A stretch of DNA of 64,000 nt, taken from assembly GCA_963969285.1 (NCBI GenBank), contig OZ017740.1, positions 205,014,055 through 205,078,054 of the forward strand, in the 5' to 3' direction. Positions 46,264-57,800 of this stretch are shown piece by piece. Position numbers and translations under genes: made by a program. The notes below the pieces were generated by a model, which saw nothing but the letters and a program-made list of their open reading frames with translations, did not search any database and was not told the DNA's origin. Each line of letters opens with the position of its first letter. The first letter of the stretch is position 1. This stretch comes from Odontomyia ornata (lineage: Eukaryota > Arthropoda > Insecta > Diptera > Stratiomyidae).

Positions 46264-49200
46264 GGCGGCGAGCTGAGCACGACGGAGGGGAGTAGGAAGG
46301 CCGCAGAACCAGAGGTAGCTTATGTGATTGAGGGGAAGAGTGGGGATAATAGACCCCATTTGGAAGTTGAAGTGCTAGGTTGCAAGCTATTGGGCCTGTT
46401 GGACTCGGGAGCATCCAATACCGTCGTAGGGGCCAGGGGCCCTTGAGAAGATTGGGAGTTAACAGGTTGAAGTCTACGTCAACTAGTATTAAGATGGCCA
46501 ATAATGCCAGTGTGGAGGTCGCAGGGAGGGCGTGTATCCCTTTCACATTACAGGGGCGGACGAAGTGGATGACGGTGCTGATAGTTCCGTCTCTAACCCA
46601 TGAGGTTATCCTGGGCGTCGATTTCATTCGGCGATTCGGATTGATTGTGGCGTTAGGGCCAAATACATGGAGCTTCTTTGATGCTCTACAGGAAGAAGGG
46701 GGGGAACAGTTGCGCCCCCGGAGTCGATTGACCGAGACAGAGAGCCGATCGTTAGAGACGCTCCTAAAGGAACAGTTTGACTTGATGAGGGAGGGCATCG
46801 GTGGCACAAGTCTGGTCGAGCACGTGGTCAAAACGGAATCGCCCCCAATAAAACAGCGTTACTACCCGGTATCTCCAGTGGTACAAAAACATATCGATGA
46901 TGAGCTGAACCTAATGCTAGAACAGGGTATCATTGAGCCGTCAGCTAGTCCGTGGGCCTCGCCAATTCTGTTGGTGAGGAAGAAGGATGGAACCTTCCGA
47001 TTCTGTGTCGATTACCGGAAGCTGAACAAGGTTACGCAGCACGACGCCTATCCAATCCCATATGTATCCGCCACGTTAGATAAATTGAGAGAGGCCAAGT
47101 ATTTATCATCACTTGACGTGAAATCAGCTTATTGGCAAGTGCCAGTGGCAGAAGAGTCCAGACCACTAACCGCCTTTACGGTACCACATCGGGGGTTATT
47201 TCAATTTAGGCGGATGCCTTTCGGTCTGTAGAATGCACCAGCGACCTGGCAACGGCTGATTGATAGGGTGTTAGGACCAAACTTAGAACCTTTTGTGTTT
47301 ACATATCTCGACGATATCATCGTGGTAACCCAGGACTTCGAAAAACATCTAGAGGTGCTAGGGGAGATTTTCCGGAGGTTGCGGTCTGCGGGCTTGAGGG
47401 TATCAAGGGAAAAATGCGAGTTCTGTAGGTGCCAGCTGAAGTACTTGGGTTATGTGGTGGATGAGAATGGCCTGAACGTGGACCCGGACAAGGTCAAGTG
47501 CATGTTGGAAATCCCACCTCCGCGGAATGTAAAGGGGGTTCGTCAGTTTTTAGGGATGGTGTCGTGGTATCGGCGATTTATACCGGATTTCGCCACGCTG
47601 ATGTCGCCTTTGACAAACCTCTTGAAGAAGAACGCCAAGTTTGCCTGGTCGCAGGAGTGCACCGAGGCGTTTAACCAGGAGAAGTTGAAGCTATCTACGG
47701 CACCAATCCTTACCTGCCCGGACTATAGGCTACCATTCACGTTACAAACAGACGCGTCGGAGCTGGGGCTGGGAGCAGTGCTGTCTCAACAACATCCCGA
47801 TGGAGAGAAAGTGATCTGTTTTCTCAGCCGGTCCTTGACCAAAGCGGAGAGGAGTTATTCCACGACTGAGAAGGAGTGCCTGGCGGTTCTGTGGGCTGTA
47901 GAAAAAGCGAGACCATATGTGGAAGGTACTAAGTTTACGGTCGTCACAGATCATTACTCACTAGTGTGGCTGAGCAACTTAAAAGATCCGGCAGGACGAT
48001 TGGCGAGATGGGCAGTCAGGTTGCAACAGTACGATTTTGAGATCGTACATCGAAAGGGTAAAGAACATTTAGTCCCAGACGCGCTGTCTAGAATGTTGCC
48101 TTGCCCGGCGGTGGCTTGCGTGCAGTCTTTAGACACTTGGTACGGGAAAATGGTAACTAATATCGAGCAGAACCCGGAGCGTTATGCGGATTGGCGAGTA
48201 AGTGGGGGGGAGGTTTGGAAGCATTTGCCTGGTCGATACCCGGAATCAGAAGGGAATCAGGCATGGAACAGGGTTATCCCTAAACCTGGTCGAAAAGAGA
48301 TTCTTTTCCGGTGTCACGACGATGCCAAGGCAGGCCATATGGGAATCAGTGGAACAATGGCGAGGGTAGCGTCTCAATTTTATTGGCCGAAAATGGCGGC
48401 AGATGTTGAGCGCGATGTAAGGAGGTGCAAAGTGTGCCAGGCCAATAAAGTCGAAAGGAAGGCACCAGTTGGGCAGATGGTGTCACAGGAAACGGGTCTA
48501 CGACACCCCTGGGAGATGCTGTGTGTTGACCTGGTGGGTCCCCTACCACGTTCGAAACAAGGACATATCTACATTTAAACAGTCATAGACTATGCCAGTA
48601 AGTTCACTCTCCTCTTCCCACTCCGCAAAGCCACAGCATCAGCCGTATGTCGCCTCCTAGAGGAGCAGGTCATTTTACTTTTTGGTGCTCCACGCTGGCT
48701 AGTGTGCGACAACGGAGTCCAATTCCGGGGAAAGTTGTTACAGAAGTTAGCCAGGGAATATGGCTTCGTGGTGAAACATATGGCACTCTACCACCCGCAG
48801 GCTAACCCAGCCGAGAGACGGAACCAGGACATCAAGCGAATGCTGAGGTTTTACGTCGGGGACAACAATCGTGACTGGGACCAGAATTTAGCAAAAATAG
48901 CATGTGCGCTGCGCACTTACCGACATGAAATAACTAAAGTCACCCCGTTTTTCTTTAACTTTGGTAGGGAGATGATCACATACCGAGATGGAATGGAGCA
49001 ACCGGAGTCGGCCTTAGAGACCCCAGATCCCAAGAGAAGGTCAACTATGCTGGAGGAGGTGCACAAGGAGGTGGTGCAACGATTGGCGCAAGCCATGGCT
49101 CGCAGCGAGACCCGTTATAATCTGAGGAGGCGCGACGAGCAGTACCAAGTCGGAGACCGAGTTTGGAGGAGGAACTATGCTCTATCTGATGCCGCAAAAT

Positions 49201-49346
49201 ATTTCTCCGCAAAATTAGCGCCTGAGTACGCCGGACCATTTAGAGTCAAGGAAAGAATCTCTAGTTGGACTTTTAGGCTGGAGAATGAATGCCGTGAGGA
49301 ATGTGGAGTATGGCATGCCAAAGACCTGAAACCCTATATAGATTAG
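46247..49346 (+). pseudogene. ULY1 pol (PR-RT-RNaseH-IN), two stops and one frame switch
   Basis: Protease LLGLLDSGASNTVVGARGP (Asp codon 46402-46404) is in the -1 frame after gag. An indel near 46430-46445 then moves to the RT frame, which is the same from 46380 to 49346 and broken only by TAG 47229-47231 (right after MPFGL) and TAA 48576-48578 (after GHIYI in the integrase core). RT: VRKKDGTFRFCVDYRKLN and catalytic YLDDIIVVTQ near 47305. RNase H: LQTDASELGLGAVLSQQ. Integrase: HMGISGTMARVASQFYWPKM ... CKVCQANK (zinc), D in CVDLVGP, D in VCDNGVQF, E in NPAERRNQD. It ends in a GPF-type tail (YAGPFRVKER). Close to intact. Confidence 0.88.
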
Positions 49347-50497
49347 GCCGATGGTGATCGATGGGGGGGGGGGAAATGAAGGGATCACAAGGAAGTTAAG
49401 TGGACACCTGAATAGCATCATAATTCAACTACCAACGCAAATAATAGACAGAGTAGATATAAAATGCAAGGACTTAGGCATCGGTTAACGTACGCAATTG
49501 AACATGATAAGAGAGAGAGAGAGAGAGAGACTTATGTGACGTACTTGGTAGATGGCCGGTGTATATGCCTCCCCGAGGCAACGGGTAGCATCAGTATCCT
49601 ACTTTTCCTGTCGCCTTACGTCGGACTTTTCCGGATTCGCTCTCTATCTCTCATATCGCGTCCGTTTTTCTTTTTTTCCTTTTAATTTTTTCGTGGTACA
49701 ATAAGGTTAATGCTCAACGAGGATGAGGTCTTCGAATGTCATAACAAGCAAGTCACGCACCATTGTTACTCGAAATGGTCGGAGGGCTTCCGAAGAACTA
49801 ACTCATTTTAGCTCCCCTTACGACATGACTGGTGCGTTTGGGACTTGGGGCCCGTTAGCGTTCGTGACTTGTCGGAGCATAATTGATTCAGGGAACGGTA
49901 GCAATGACTTCAATGAATTGGTTGGTTCGAGGAGGCTAGATCGTGGTTCCATGCTAAGGAGTTGGTCAGACTTAGTTAGATTAAGGCGAGATGGTGGTGG
50001 GTTTTCTTTTCCTATTTTATTCTTAGATGATAGCGAATTAGTTGTTTTTGGAGTTAGTACCAGGAGAATAGAGCATCAGATGCAAGCAGGTGATTAGGAG
50101 TAGTTAGTGTTAAGGAATGGTGGTGGGACTCGAAACCTTAGCAATGAATTTCCTCTCTTCAGAGTCAGTTGCAGGGAATAAAGGGAAGACGTTAAGGCAA
50201 TTTGGCTAGCCGTTAGACCTAGAGTAGATTTACATAACATTTAACCCAGCGATAGGTTTTACTTACGTTAAGTTAGTTATAGAAGGCGTCGATAAGTTAA
50301 GGATAGCGTGACAGATTTAAAAACAATTCTTTTTGGTCGAACGAGCTAGGATGACGCGATAAGGGAGAAGTGAGTACTGTAGGTGTGTTTATGTTTGCTG
50401 ATAGAGGGCAACCATACCGGGAAGCTATATGGTAATCTCTCAGATGCGAAAGAGTAATGTATTTCCGGGAAATCCACTTAAAGCAGGGGGGGGGATT
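49347..50497 (+). other. ULY1 3' noncoding region with two G-rich purine tracts
   Basis: An 11-G tract at 49363-49373 just after pol, a short (GA)n at 49511-49531, and a second tract (9 G, 50486-50494) next to the 3' LTR that serves as the expected PPT. The first may act as a second priming site. No env. Confidence 0.6.
49723..50097 (+). CDS. Hypothetical 124-residue ORF in ULY1 3' region
   Basis: ATG 49723 to TAG 50095-50097. Starts MRSSNVITSKSRTIVTRNGR, then a Ser/Asn/Arg-rich body (NDFNELVGSRRLDRGSMLRS) and an acidic-hydrophobic stretch (FPILFLDDSELVVFGVSTRR). No signal peptide, membrane segment or family motif that I recognise. It lies between pol and the 3' LTR, where some LTR elements keep an extra gene, but the length is within what chance can give in this less AT-rich sequence. 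Low confidence that it is a gene. Confidence 0.25.
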   Translation: MRSSNVITSKSRTIVTRNGRRASEELTHFSSPYDMTGAFGTWGPLAFVTCRSIIDSGNGSNDFNELVGSRRLDRGSMLRSWSDLVRLRRDGGGFSFPILFLDDSELVVFGVSTRRIEHQMQAGD

Positions 50498-52991
50498 TGT
50501 TACGGGGTATTGGAGACGGTAGCCAACCGAACTACCACTTAAACACCACCACCGGGAAACGTGTTCCGAAGGATGCACCCTCGAGCCAAACTGGGATAGG
50601 GAACTTATGTATTGTACATAGTTTTAGTAAGGTTAGAAAATAATCAATTCTAATGCTAACGTTTCCAATAGAGTAGATTTTAAATGTCCTTAAGCTAGAT
50701 CAAATAAACAGCTTAAATTAGTTTAGCTAGGCTCGACGAAGTTCCCGATACCACTCCCGTAGGTGCACGGTTGCTCCACAACGACATCATCTGCGATCAA
50801 CAAGTGCAAGAAAGATGGCGAAAGTGTGTGGTGTGACGGTGGGATTTTGTGTGATTTTTCTCTTTAGTTTGGATTACTGCAACTCCTTCACAAATCAAAA
50901 TACATACGAAGCATATAAAATAGAGGGTTTAAAGCATTTCGACCTACCCACTATCCACCAAATTCAAAAACGCCAAGCCAATGCAAGTCCACAGTATGGA
51001 CAAGTTCCTCCAACAGCAGATTTTAATAACAATGACCGATTGCTCACTAAAGACAATTCTGATGTGAAACAAGAGCCACCAGGCATGCTGGTGGATAGCG
51101 GTGGAAATGCTATTGCAAATGTAACACCAACTCCTGTTGTGAATGCAACAACAATACCGTCCATACGTGAAAAGCAATTGTTAGGAGTAAATGTAAAGAT
51201 TATTCGATACCGAAGAAGCCGGAAATCGTATCGGAACTAATAAATCCAGTGCCTAAACTGACAAAGCTATCCACACCGAAGAAAGTGAATTTGTCAGCTA
51301 TAGATCCAATGACGATACCCGATATTATAAAAGATGAAATTGATCAGCCGGAAAATAACACTAGGAACGAGTTGACTATGATCCAGAGTGCTGAGGATGC
51401 ATGAAACATCGAACGGACGCTATGGGTGGCAATCGCCCGAGACTGTGAGGACTGTAATACAAGAATATAATGATTCAGCCAACAAAGGACTTGCAAATTG
51501 GCTGTCCAAACATATAAAAACAACAAATTACCATCACTAACAGCAACAGTCCCAGTTCAGTTCGTTTATGACACAATGAATAAACCTTCAATTCTTGCTC
51601 CTAACAGCGGTGAGCATTTACATCAGCTACCAAACTTCTGATGGATAAAATAAGCGAGGCCCAAAATATCCAGCCCCAAAAGATGCAGCATCCGCCAAAC
51701 TACAGCGGATCTAACAACACCGCTGAATGGCGAAGATTATATTCACCAGGGCACCTGGATACCTGAAAAGAAGGAAAAAAGAAACACAAAGTGTCTTGTC
51801 CAAGGGATAAAGTATAAACGTGCTACTTATCTGATAATCCGCAGTGATCCATCCAAAATCCGAGAAACCGCCAGCTTCTTTACCGCACCAGACATAAACA
51901 AAACAACATCTGTTTACACTTGGAAAACGTCAAATGTCCGTCACAGTGACAATTCCGAAAACAATATCTACGCCTCCGAATTTCGGAAACACCAGTTGAA
52001 GTGTGGTGGAAATTGCGATGGAATTGCCCAATCGCACGAACCGGGTTACAATTTCAGCACGTTGGAGGAAAAATATAAGGTTCGATCCGAAACTAGCGGT
52101 GCTCAGTTGGGAGCGAGCTGATAAAAGGGCGAGGGACAAAGGAAAAGCCCTCTTTCCTTTTTGGGTGATCAGCACGTGGAGAAAGTAATAGAGAAAAGTG
52201 AACATTGAGAAAGTAATTAAAAGTGAACATTGAGAAAGTAATTAAAAGTGAACATTGAGAAAGTAATTAAAAGTGAACATTGAGGAAGTAACCAAAAGTG
52301 AACATTGAGAAAGTAATTAGAAGTGAACATTGAGAAAGGATTCGAAACACGAACGTATGAAAAAGCGGGAGTTCGAAGGAAATCGGAAGGAAGAAAAAAA
52401 GAAGGAAACAAAGATTGGCTACTACAACGCGGGATAGTTTTCGCCGTGCAGTCAACGACGGGAACCCTAACAGGAGGCCTCCTCGTAGATAGGTGGAAGA
52501 GTAAGAGTTGTTGTTTTTTTGATTGTATAAAGAAAGAAAAGGAATATTATTTTTTTTTTGCTTAGTCAATTCCTTAATTAAAGGTAAAAGTAGCTGGAAT
52601 TTTCTTTGTTTCCTTTTCCTTGTATTATATTCACAGGAGGAATTTCAGATACTTCTTTTTTTCCACAGGAAGTGTAAAGTTTGGCTCGGGGTGATATCGC
52701 GCGCGGAATCCGACAAAGTGGTGGTTTTTTTTGTATCCTTTGTGGTGTTTGAGTGGTGTGGAGTTGGCTGGGGAGATAGGGACCCCCCGAGTAGTGCCAT
52801 TCGTTTTAATGCAAGGTGCGTCCACCTAACGAGCTTCGGCAAACCGCCTTACTCACTGCGCGGTCAAGTGTGGGGCCAAGGCCAAAACGGTGAGTTGGCG
52901 CCCACGCCCGTCTGTGGCGAGCAAAGCCGGGACCGCAGGGCCCCCGTTGCCGGAGCACCCCAGTGGTCCGGGGTGACGAATTGGGGTGACA
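50498..52991 (+). repeat. ULY1 3' LTR (2494 bp)
   Basis: Nearly identical to 41695-44189: one net 1-base indel and a handful of substitutions (e.g. near 50660, 51392, 51947, 52877). Confidence 0.92.
50815..51404 (+). pseudogene. Possible captured host gene fragment, 3' LTR copy
   Basis: Same sequence as 42013-42602. The 141-residue frame ends one codon earlier (CAA to TAA at 51238-51240) and the second frame follows to 51404. Being inside the LTR, it is copied to both ends with every transposition. Confidence 0.6.
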
Positions 52992-52995
52992 ATTT

Positions 52996-53103
52996 ATATA
53001 TAGTTCCATATATTTAAAAGTATTAAAGTGTAAAAGTAATGTAAAAGTGATATGTGCAAGTGCAGAACAAAGTGAATAAATTTTATAAAGGGCAAATCAT
53101 TTT
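52996..53103 (+). repeat. ERV1 5' LTR, second part
   Basis: Resumes ATATATTTAAAAGTATTAAAG as in the 3' LTR, up to AAATTTTATAAAG. The last about 40 bases of the LTR, including CCCATAACA, are not found before the PBS; GGGCAAATCATTT stands there instead. Confidence 0.75.
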
Positions 53104-53121
53104 TGGTGTCAGAAGTGGGAT
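53104..53121 (+). promoter_or_regulatory. ERV1 primer-binding site (tRNA-Leu)
   Basis: TGGTGTCAGAAGTGGGAT, the complement of a tRNA-Leu 3' end. Confidence 0.8.
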
Positions 53122-53852
53122 GGTTTTGAGAAAGGCAACCATCCAGTGATTAAAGGAATATTAACATTATTAAACGGACACTTTATCTATTCACAGTTTT
53201 GCGCCAACTTGTGTGAACAAAACAACAATACGTGCGCTGAACTCTGAACTACGCTGCCGGTTTCTGTCAATCAACTGCAGATTCCCATTCATCTTACTGG
53301 AGAAAAGGACTCAAACAAAAATCAAATTCATCCTACCAGCGAGAGTCAAATACCAGCAAGAATCAAAGAATCAAATACCAGCAAGAATCAAATACTAGCA
53401 AGAATCAAATGCCAGCAAGAATCAAATACCAGCAATTATCAAAGAATCAAACACCAGTAAGAATCAAATACCAGCAAGAACCAAATACGAGCGAGAATCA
53501 AATACCAGTAAAAAGCATATTCAAACCATCATCGAAGCCACAATCAAATTCATCCTACCAGCGAGAATCAACAAGGACCAAGTTCATCTTGCCATCAAAT
53601 CAAAATCAAATAAGCTGTTTACATTCACCCGCCTGAGAAATCAAGAGGAGTAATCCACGTGAGTTTTTATACATGAAATTTACTTGCACATTTCATTTCA
53701 AAACAAAATATAAGTAAGCAATCGAAAATAGATCAATATACAATATACAAGTATTTACATATTAAACCAATAGATAGATCTTAAATACATATTACACAAT
53801 TAAATATTAAGCTCAAGTTAAGTGATTGATTGAAGTGTAAATCCAATGTAAA
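53122..53852 (+). other. ERV1 leader
   Basis: Noncoding. Includes a (AAGAATCAAATACCAGC)n-like degenerate tandem array at about 53337-53515 (about nine units, with an outlying unit near 53565). Confidence 0.65.
53337..53515 (+). repeat. Degenerate 17-bp tandem repeat in ERV1 leader
   Basis: Repeats of AAGAATCAAATACCAGC with spacers AAAGAATCAAA; purine/A-rich and without hairpins. Confidence 0.75.
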
Positions 53853-54809
53853 ATGTCAAACGTGAATTCCACCCAACCCGAAACTGCACAGTCTCAAGAA
53901 GACACAGATAGTGTTTCAGAAATTTTCCGCACTGAAAAAGTTAATTTAACTATTTTATTAAAGTTCATTAAACCATTCGATGGGGACCGCGATAAGTTGA
54001 ATTCCTATTTAACGGGATGCAACCGTGCATTCAAATTGGCATATCCGGAACAAGCGCCAGTGCTGCTGGATTATGCGATAACTCAATTAGAGGGAAAAGC
54101 TGAGTTAGCAGTATCCAATCACACTTTCGGGGATTGGAACGAACTATGTGACTTTTTAAAATTATTATATGGCAACAAAAAGCATTACAACCATTTATTA
54201 ATAGAATTGCAACAATGCAAACAATCCGCAAAAGAAACAATTTCCCAATTTATTGTCCGGCTGGAAACTGCCGCAAAAAACCTTATTGTCTGGGTCAAAC
54301 AGTCCAACAAGGACGTAACAGAACACAAGGGTAGAATTGCTGCCATGGATGATCTCATCCTACACACTTTTATCCTTAATATAGATCCCTCGATTAGTAA
54401 CATAATTCGCGCTAGAAATGTCAAAACTTTAACCGAAGCAATGCAGGGGGCAATTGAGGAGGAAAAATTGTCAAATCTAATTAAATCTAAATCCCTAACT
54501 CCCTCACCCGAAAACAAAATGACTAAATTCTGTAACATTTGCAAATTTAAAAACCACAATACCTCCGAGTGTTATCGCAAAGAAAAACAAAATCCTACCC
54601 ATCGCGTATACGTTGCTAACGACAAAGTCTGCAGGTATTGCAATAAGGTTGGTCATCTGATTCAAGATTGTAGGAAACGTGAATATAACAACAATAAAGC
54701 TAAAACCTTACAAACCAATACTGCTGTTTCACAAAACAATGGTTCAAAAAACTGGGTAGCTCGTCCGAGCACGAATGTTTGGACCATATCAGAAATTATG
54801 TCGGATTAG
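53853..54809 (+). CDS. ERV1 gag polyprotein
   Basis: 318 residues, ATG 53853 (MSNVNSTQPETAQSQEDTDS) to TAG 54807-54809. The capsid region at residues about 30-215 shows FIKPFDGDRDKLNSYLTGCN and LLYGNKKHYNHLLIELQQCK, the pattern of 17.6/ZAM-type Gag. Two zinc knuckles follow, CNICKFKNHNTSEC (about residue 225) and CRYCNKVGHLIQDC (about 265), both CX2CX4HX4C. The frame is fully open, unlike pol and env of the same element. Near the end the codons TCA AAA AAC TGG form a slippery AAAAAAC, and pol overlaps in the -1 frame. Forms the particle; N- and C-terminal processing not predictable. Confidence 0.88.
   Translation: MSNVNSTQPETAQSQEDTDSVSEIFRTEKVNLTILLKFIKPFDGDRDKLNSYLTGCNRAFKLAYPEQAPVLLDYAITQLEGKAELAVSNHTFGDWNELCDFLKLLYGNKKHYNHLLIELQQCKQSAKETISQFIVRLETAAKNLIVWVKQSNKDVTEHKGRIAAMDDLILHTFILNIDPSISNIIRARNVKTLTEAMQGAIEEEKLSNLIKSKSLTPSPENKMTKFCNICKFKNHNTSECYRKEKQNPTHRVYVANDKVCRYCNKVGHLIQDCRKREYNNNKAKTLQTNTAVSQNNGSKNWVARPSTNVWTISEIMSD
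54746..54752 (+). promoter_or_regulatory. -1 frameshift heptamer AAAAAAC (ERV1 gag-pol)
   Basis: In gag phase A AAA AAC, 57 bases before the gag stop codon ends. The -1 frame continues CTG GGT AGC TCG and stays open through the protease. Confidence 0.78.
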
Positions 54810-57800
54810 ATCTCCCAAATATTTTTATGAACTGCAATGCGAGAAACCCTTACCTCACAGTAGTCAGTCCAAATTCGAAAACTTCTCAATTCAAATTCTT
54901 GGTAGATACGGGAGCATCAACGTCTATAATAAAGGGTGAAGCACTGGCAGGTACAACACTTGTAAATATGGAAAACAGAACAGATCTGCACGGAATAAAT
55001 GGAGATGCATCAGCTGTAGGCTCCTCCTGCATAGAACTGCAATTTCCACAGCAACACCTAACCCACGATTTCCTCATCATTATTGAGGATTCTAATATTC
55101 CAGCTGATGGTTTATTGGGTTATGATTTTCTATTCAAATTTAAGTGCACTCTAGATTTCTCACGAAACACGTTATCATTTTACAATGAATTAGTGAGTTT
55201 TGATATCGACATAGCCCCTGAAGGATACCGATTTGAAACTAATCTTCAGCAGATTCTGATTTGGGTCCTCCCCAATTCCTAGAAAGCAGAACCCTACCTC
55301 AAGGACAAAGTCCGCAAACAACATCCAAAAGAAGTTCATCATTAAATTCTAAATCCAAACAACAAAATCTGACAATGTTCACAATTAAGTCTCGTTCCAT
55401 AAACTTCTGGAAAGTTAACATAACAATCCCTGAAATAAGGGAAGGAATCATAAATCGAAGAGAACTATCTCCAGCCATTTATTTAGGCGAAGCCATTACC
55501 ACCGTTGACAATAATAACCAGGAAATCGAAATATCCGAAATCCCTCTCGAAGAAATTGTCAATGTACCAAATCCTAAAAATCAACTCATGAATCTCTGTG
55601 CAGTGAGTCAGTTGAAAAACCCAACACCTAAATCAAATTCCAACTATCTAAATCGCAAACAATGACTTGAAAAGTCTCTGAGATTGGATCACTTAAACCA
55701 TGAAGAGGCGAATTCCATTCGGGAAATTACAAACAATTTCTCCGATATATTCCATTTAGAAGGTGACCAGTTGACCAGCACAAACCTATGTCAACATGAA
55801 ATAAACTTACAGAATCAAGACCTATCTCTGCAAAAACATACAGGTATCCCGAAATCCATAAAGAAGAAGTCAACGAGCAAATCAAGAAAATGCTCGATCA
55901 GAAAATCATTCAACCTTTGATTAGCCCATGGTCAGCACCACTCTGGGTTGTTCCAAAGAAACAAGATTCATCAAGGAGAACTAAATGGAGGGTAGCGATT
56001 GACTACCGGAAGTTAAATGGAGTTACCGAATCAGATGTGTTTCCAATTCCTAATATCACTGAAATACTAGACCAGCTGGGACATTCAAAATACTTTACAA
56101 CTCTGGACGTAGCTAGCGGTTTTCACCAAATCAATATGCGCCCAGAAGACCGCTCCAAAACAGCTTTTACAACACCCCTGGGACATTACGAGTATCTTAG
56201 GATGCCTTTCGGACTTAAGAACGCACCTGCTACATTTCAACGTTTGATGAACACCGTTCTGTCCGGATTACAAGGTATCTAATGTTTCGTCTATCTCGAC
56301 GACATTGTAATTTACGCAAGTTCCCTTCAGGCTCACGAATCCAGGCTTCGAAATGTCTTAGCAAAAATTAGAGAAAGTGGTTTAAAATTGGAACCCGCAA
56401 AATGCGAATGCATGCGACACGAGGTCATGTATTTGGGTCACATTATTTCCAGACAGGGAGTTTCCTCTAATCCGGAGAAAGTTAAGGCTGTCAAAGAGTT
56501 TCCTATTCCGAAGAATCCAAAGGGAATAAAATCCTTCTTGGGACTTTGTGGATATTATCGTAGATTCATAGAAAACTTTTCCAAACTGACGAAACCACTT
56601 ACCAAACTGTTGCGCAAGGATGAGAAATTCTTTTGGTCTGAGGACCAAAGTAGTGCTTTTGAAACTCTCAAAGAAAAACTTATTACAGCTTCTATCCTAC
56701 AGTACCCGGACTTCAATAAGGAATCCATCCTCACGACCGATGCATCCAATTATGCAATTGGTGCGGTGCTTAGCCAAATGGGCAATCAAAAAGTAGACTT
56801 GCCTATTTCCTACGCTAGCCGTACTCTCAATAGATCTGAGTCCAACTACAGTACTACAGAGAGGGAACTGTTGGCTATCGTCTGGGCAGTGCAAACCTTC
56901 CGACCATATATTTACGGGAGGAAATTCAAAATTATCACCGATCATCGTCCTCTTATTTGGTTAAAGAACTGCAAAGATCCAGGAAGTAAACTGATCCGGT
57001 GGAGGTTGAAACTTGGGGAGTTCGACTATTTCATCCTCTACAAACAGGGTAGAGTGAACTCAAATGTCGATGCTCTTTCTCGAATCGAGATAGGTTCTAC
57101 TGAACCTCTCGTTCTTTGCACGGAAGTGGATGATACGTTCCAGGACAGTGTTAAGTTTTACTACAACTCAATGACCCCTAAAATCTTTGAATACAACGAC
57201 CTTAATAGCTCCATCGACACAACCAAATCACCTGTAGCATATTTGACCGCAATCGACAAAGATGATCAGAATCCTTATACTACTGTGTTCCTTGACAGGA
57301 GTCTTAATAGGGAAGTCATTCTAAACAAAAGTTATGCACTCTATGATGTAGAGAAATCAGCCACTATATACAAACAAACTATTTATCACTGTTTCATAAA
57401 ATATTCTTTCTTTGAGAAACCTTCATACCAGGACTTTTTCTATTGTATTCTAAACGTAAAGAAAAAACTTGTCAAAGACAAGGTTCCAAATCCTGCTGAC
57501 AAAATTAATCAATTTAATTACAATAAACTCCGAAACATAATACAATTCATCTTTCGAAACGAAAAAATTAAGATAAACATGTACCACAACAAGATAATAA
57601 CCCCAACAACAGAACAAATCCCTGAAATACTAAACGAATTTCATGACTCACCAACCGGTGGTCACAATGGGTTCCATAAAACTTACAACAAAATCAAACA
57701 ATATTATAAATGGAAGAACATGAAAAAAGACATCAAAACTTACATAAAAACTTGTTCTGCCTGTCAACTTAACAAAACATCCCGTAGACTAACCAAGGCT

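Larger units (their letters stand above)
41695..52991 (+). mobile_element. Ulysses/Osvaldo-like LTR element ULY1 with 2.5-kb LTRs
   Basis: LTRs of 2495 and 2494 bases, TGTTACGGGG...GGGTGACA, with TSD ATTT at 41691-41694 and 52992-52995. The PBS matches tRNA-Lys. gag with zinc knuckles, pol with all domains, no env, and 1.15 kb of 3' noncoding. Very long LTRs and tRNA-Lys priming fit the Ulysses/Osvaldo group (inference from group traits). The LTRs are nearly identical, so insertion is recent, yet gag and pol carry stops. Confidence 0.9.
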
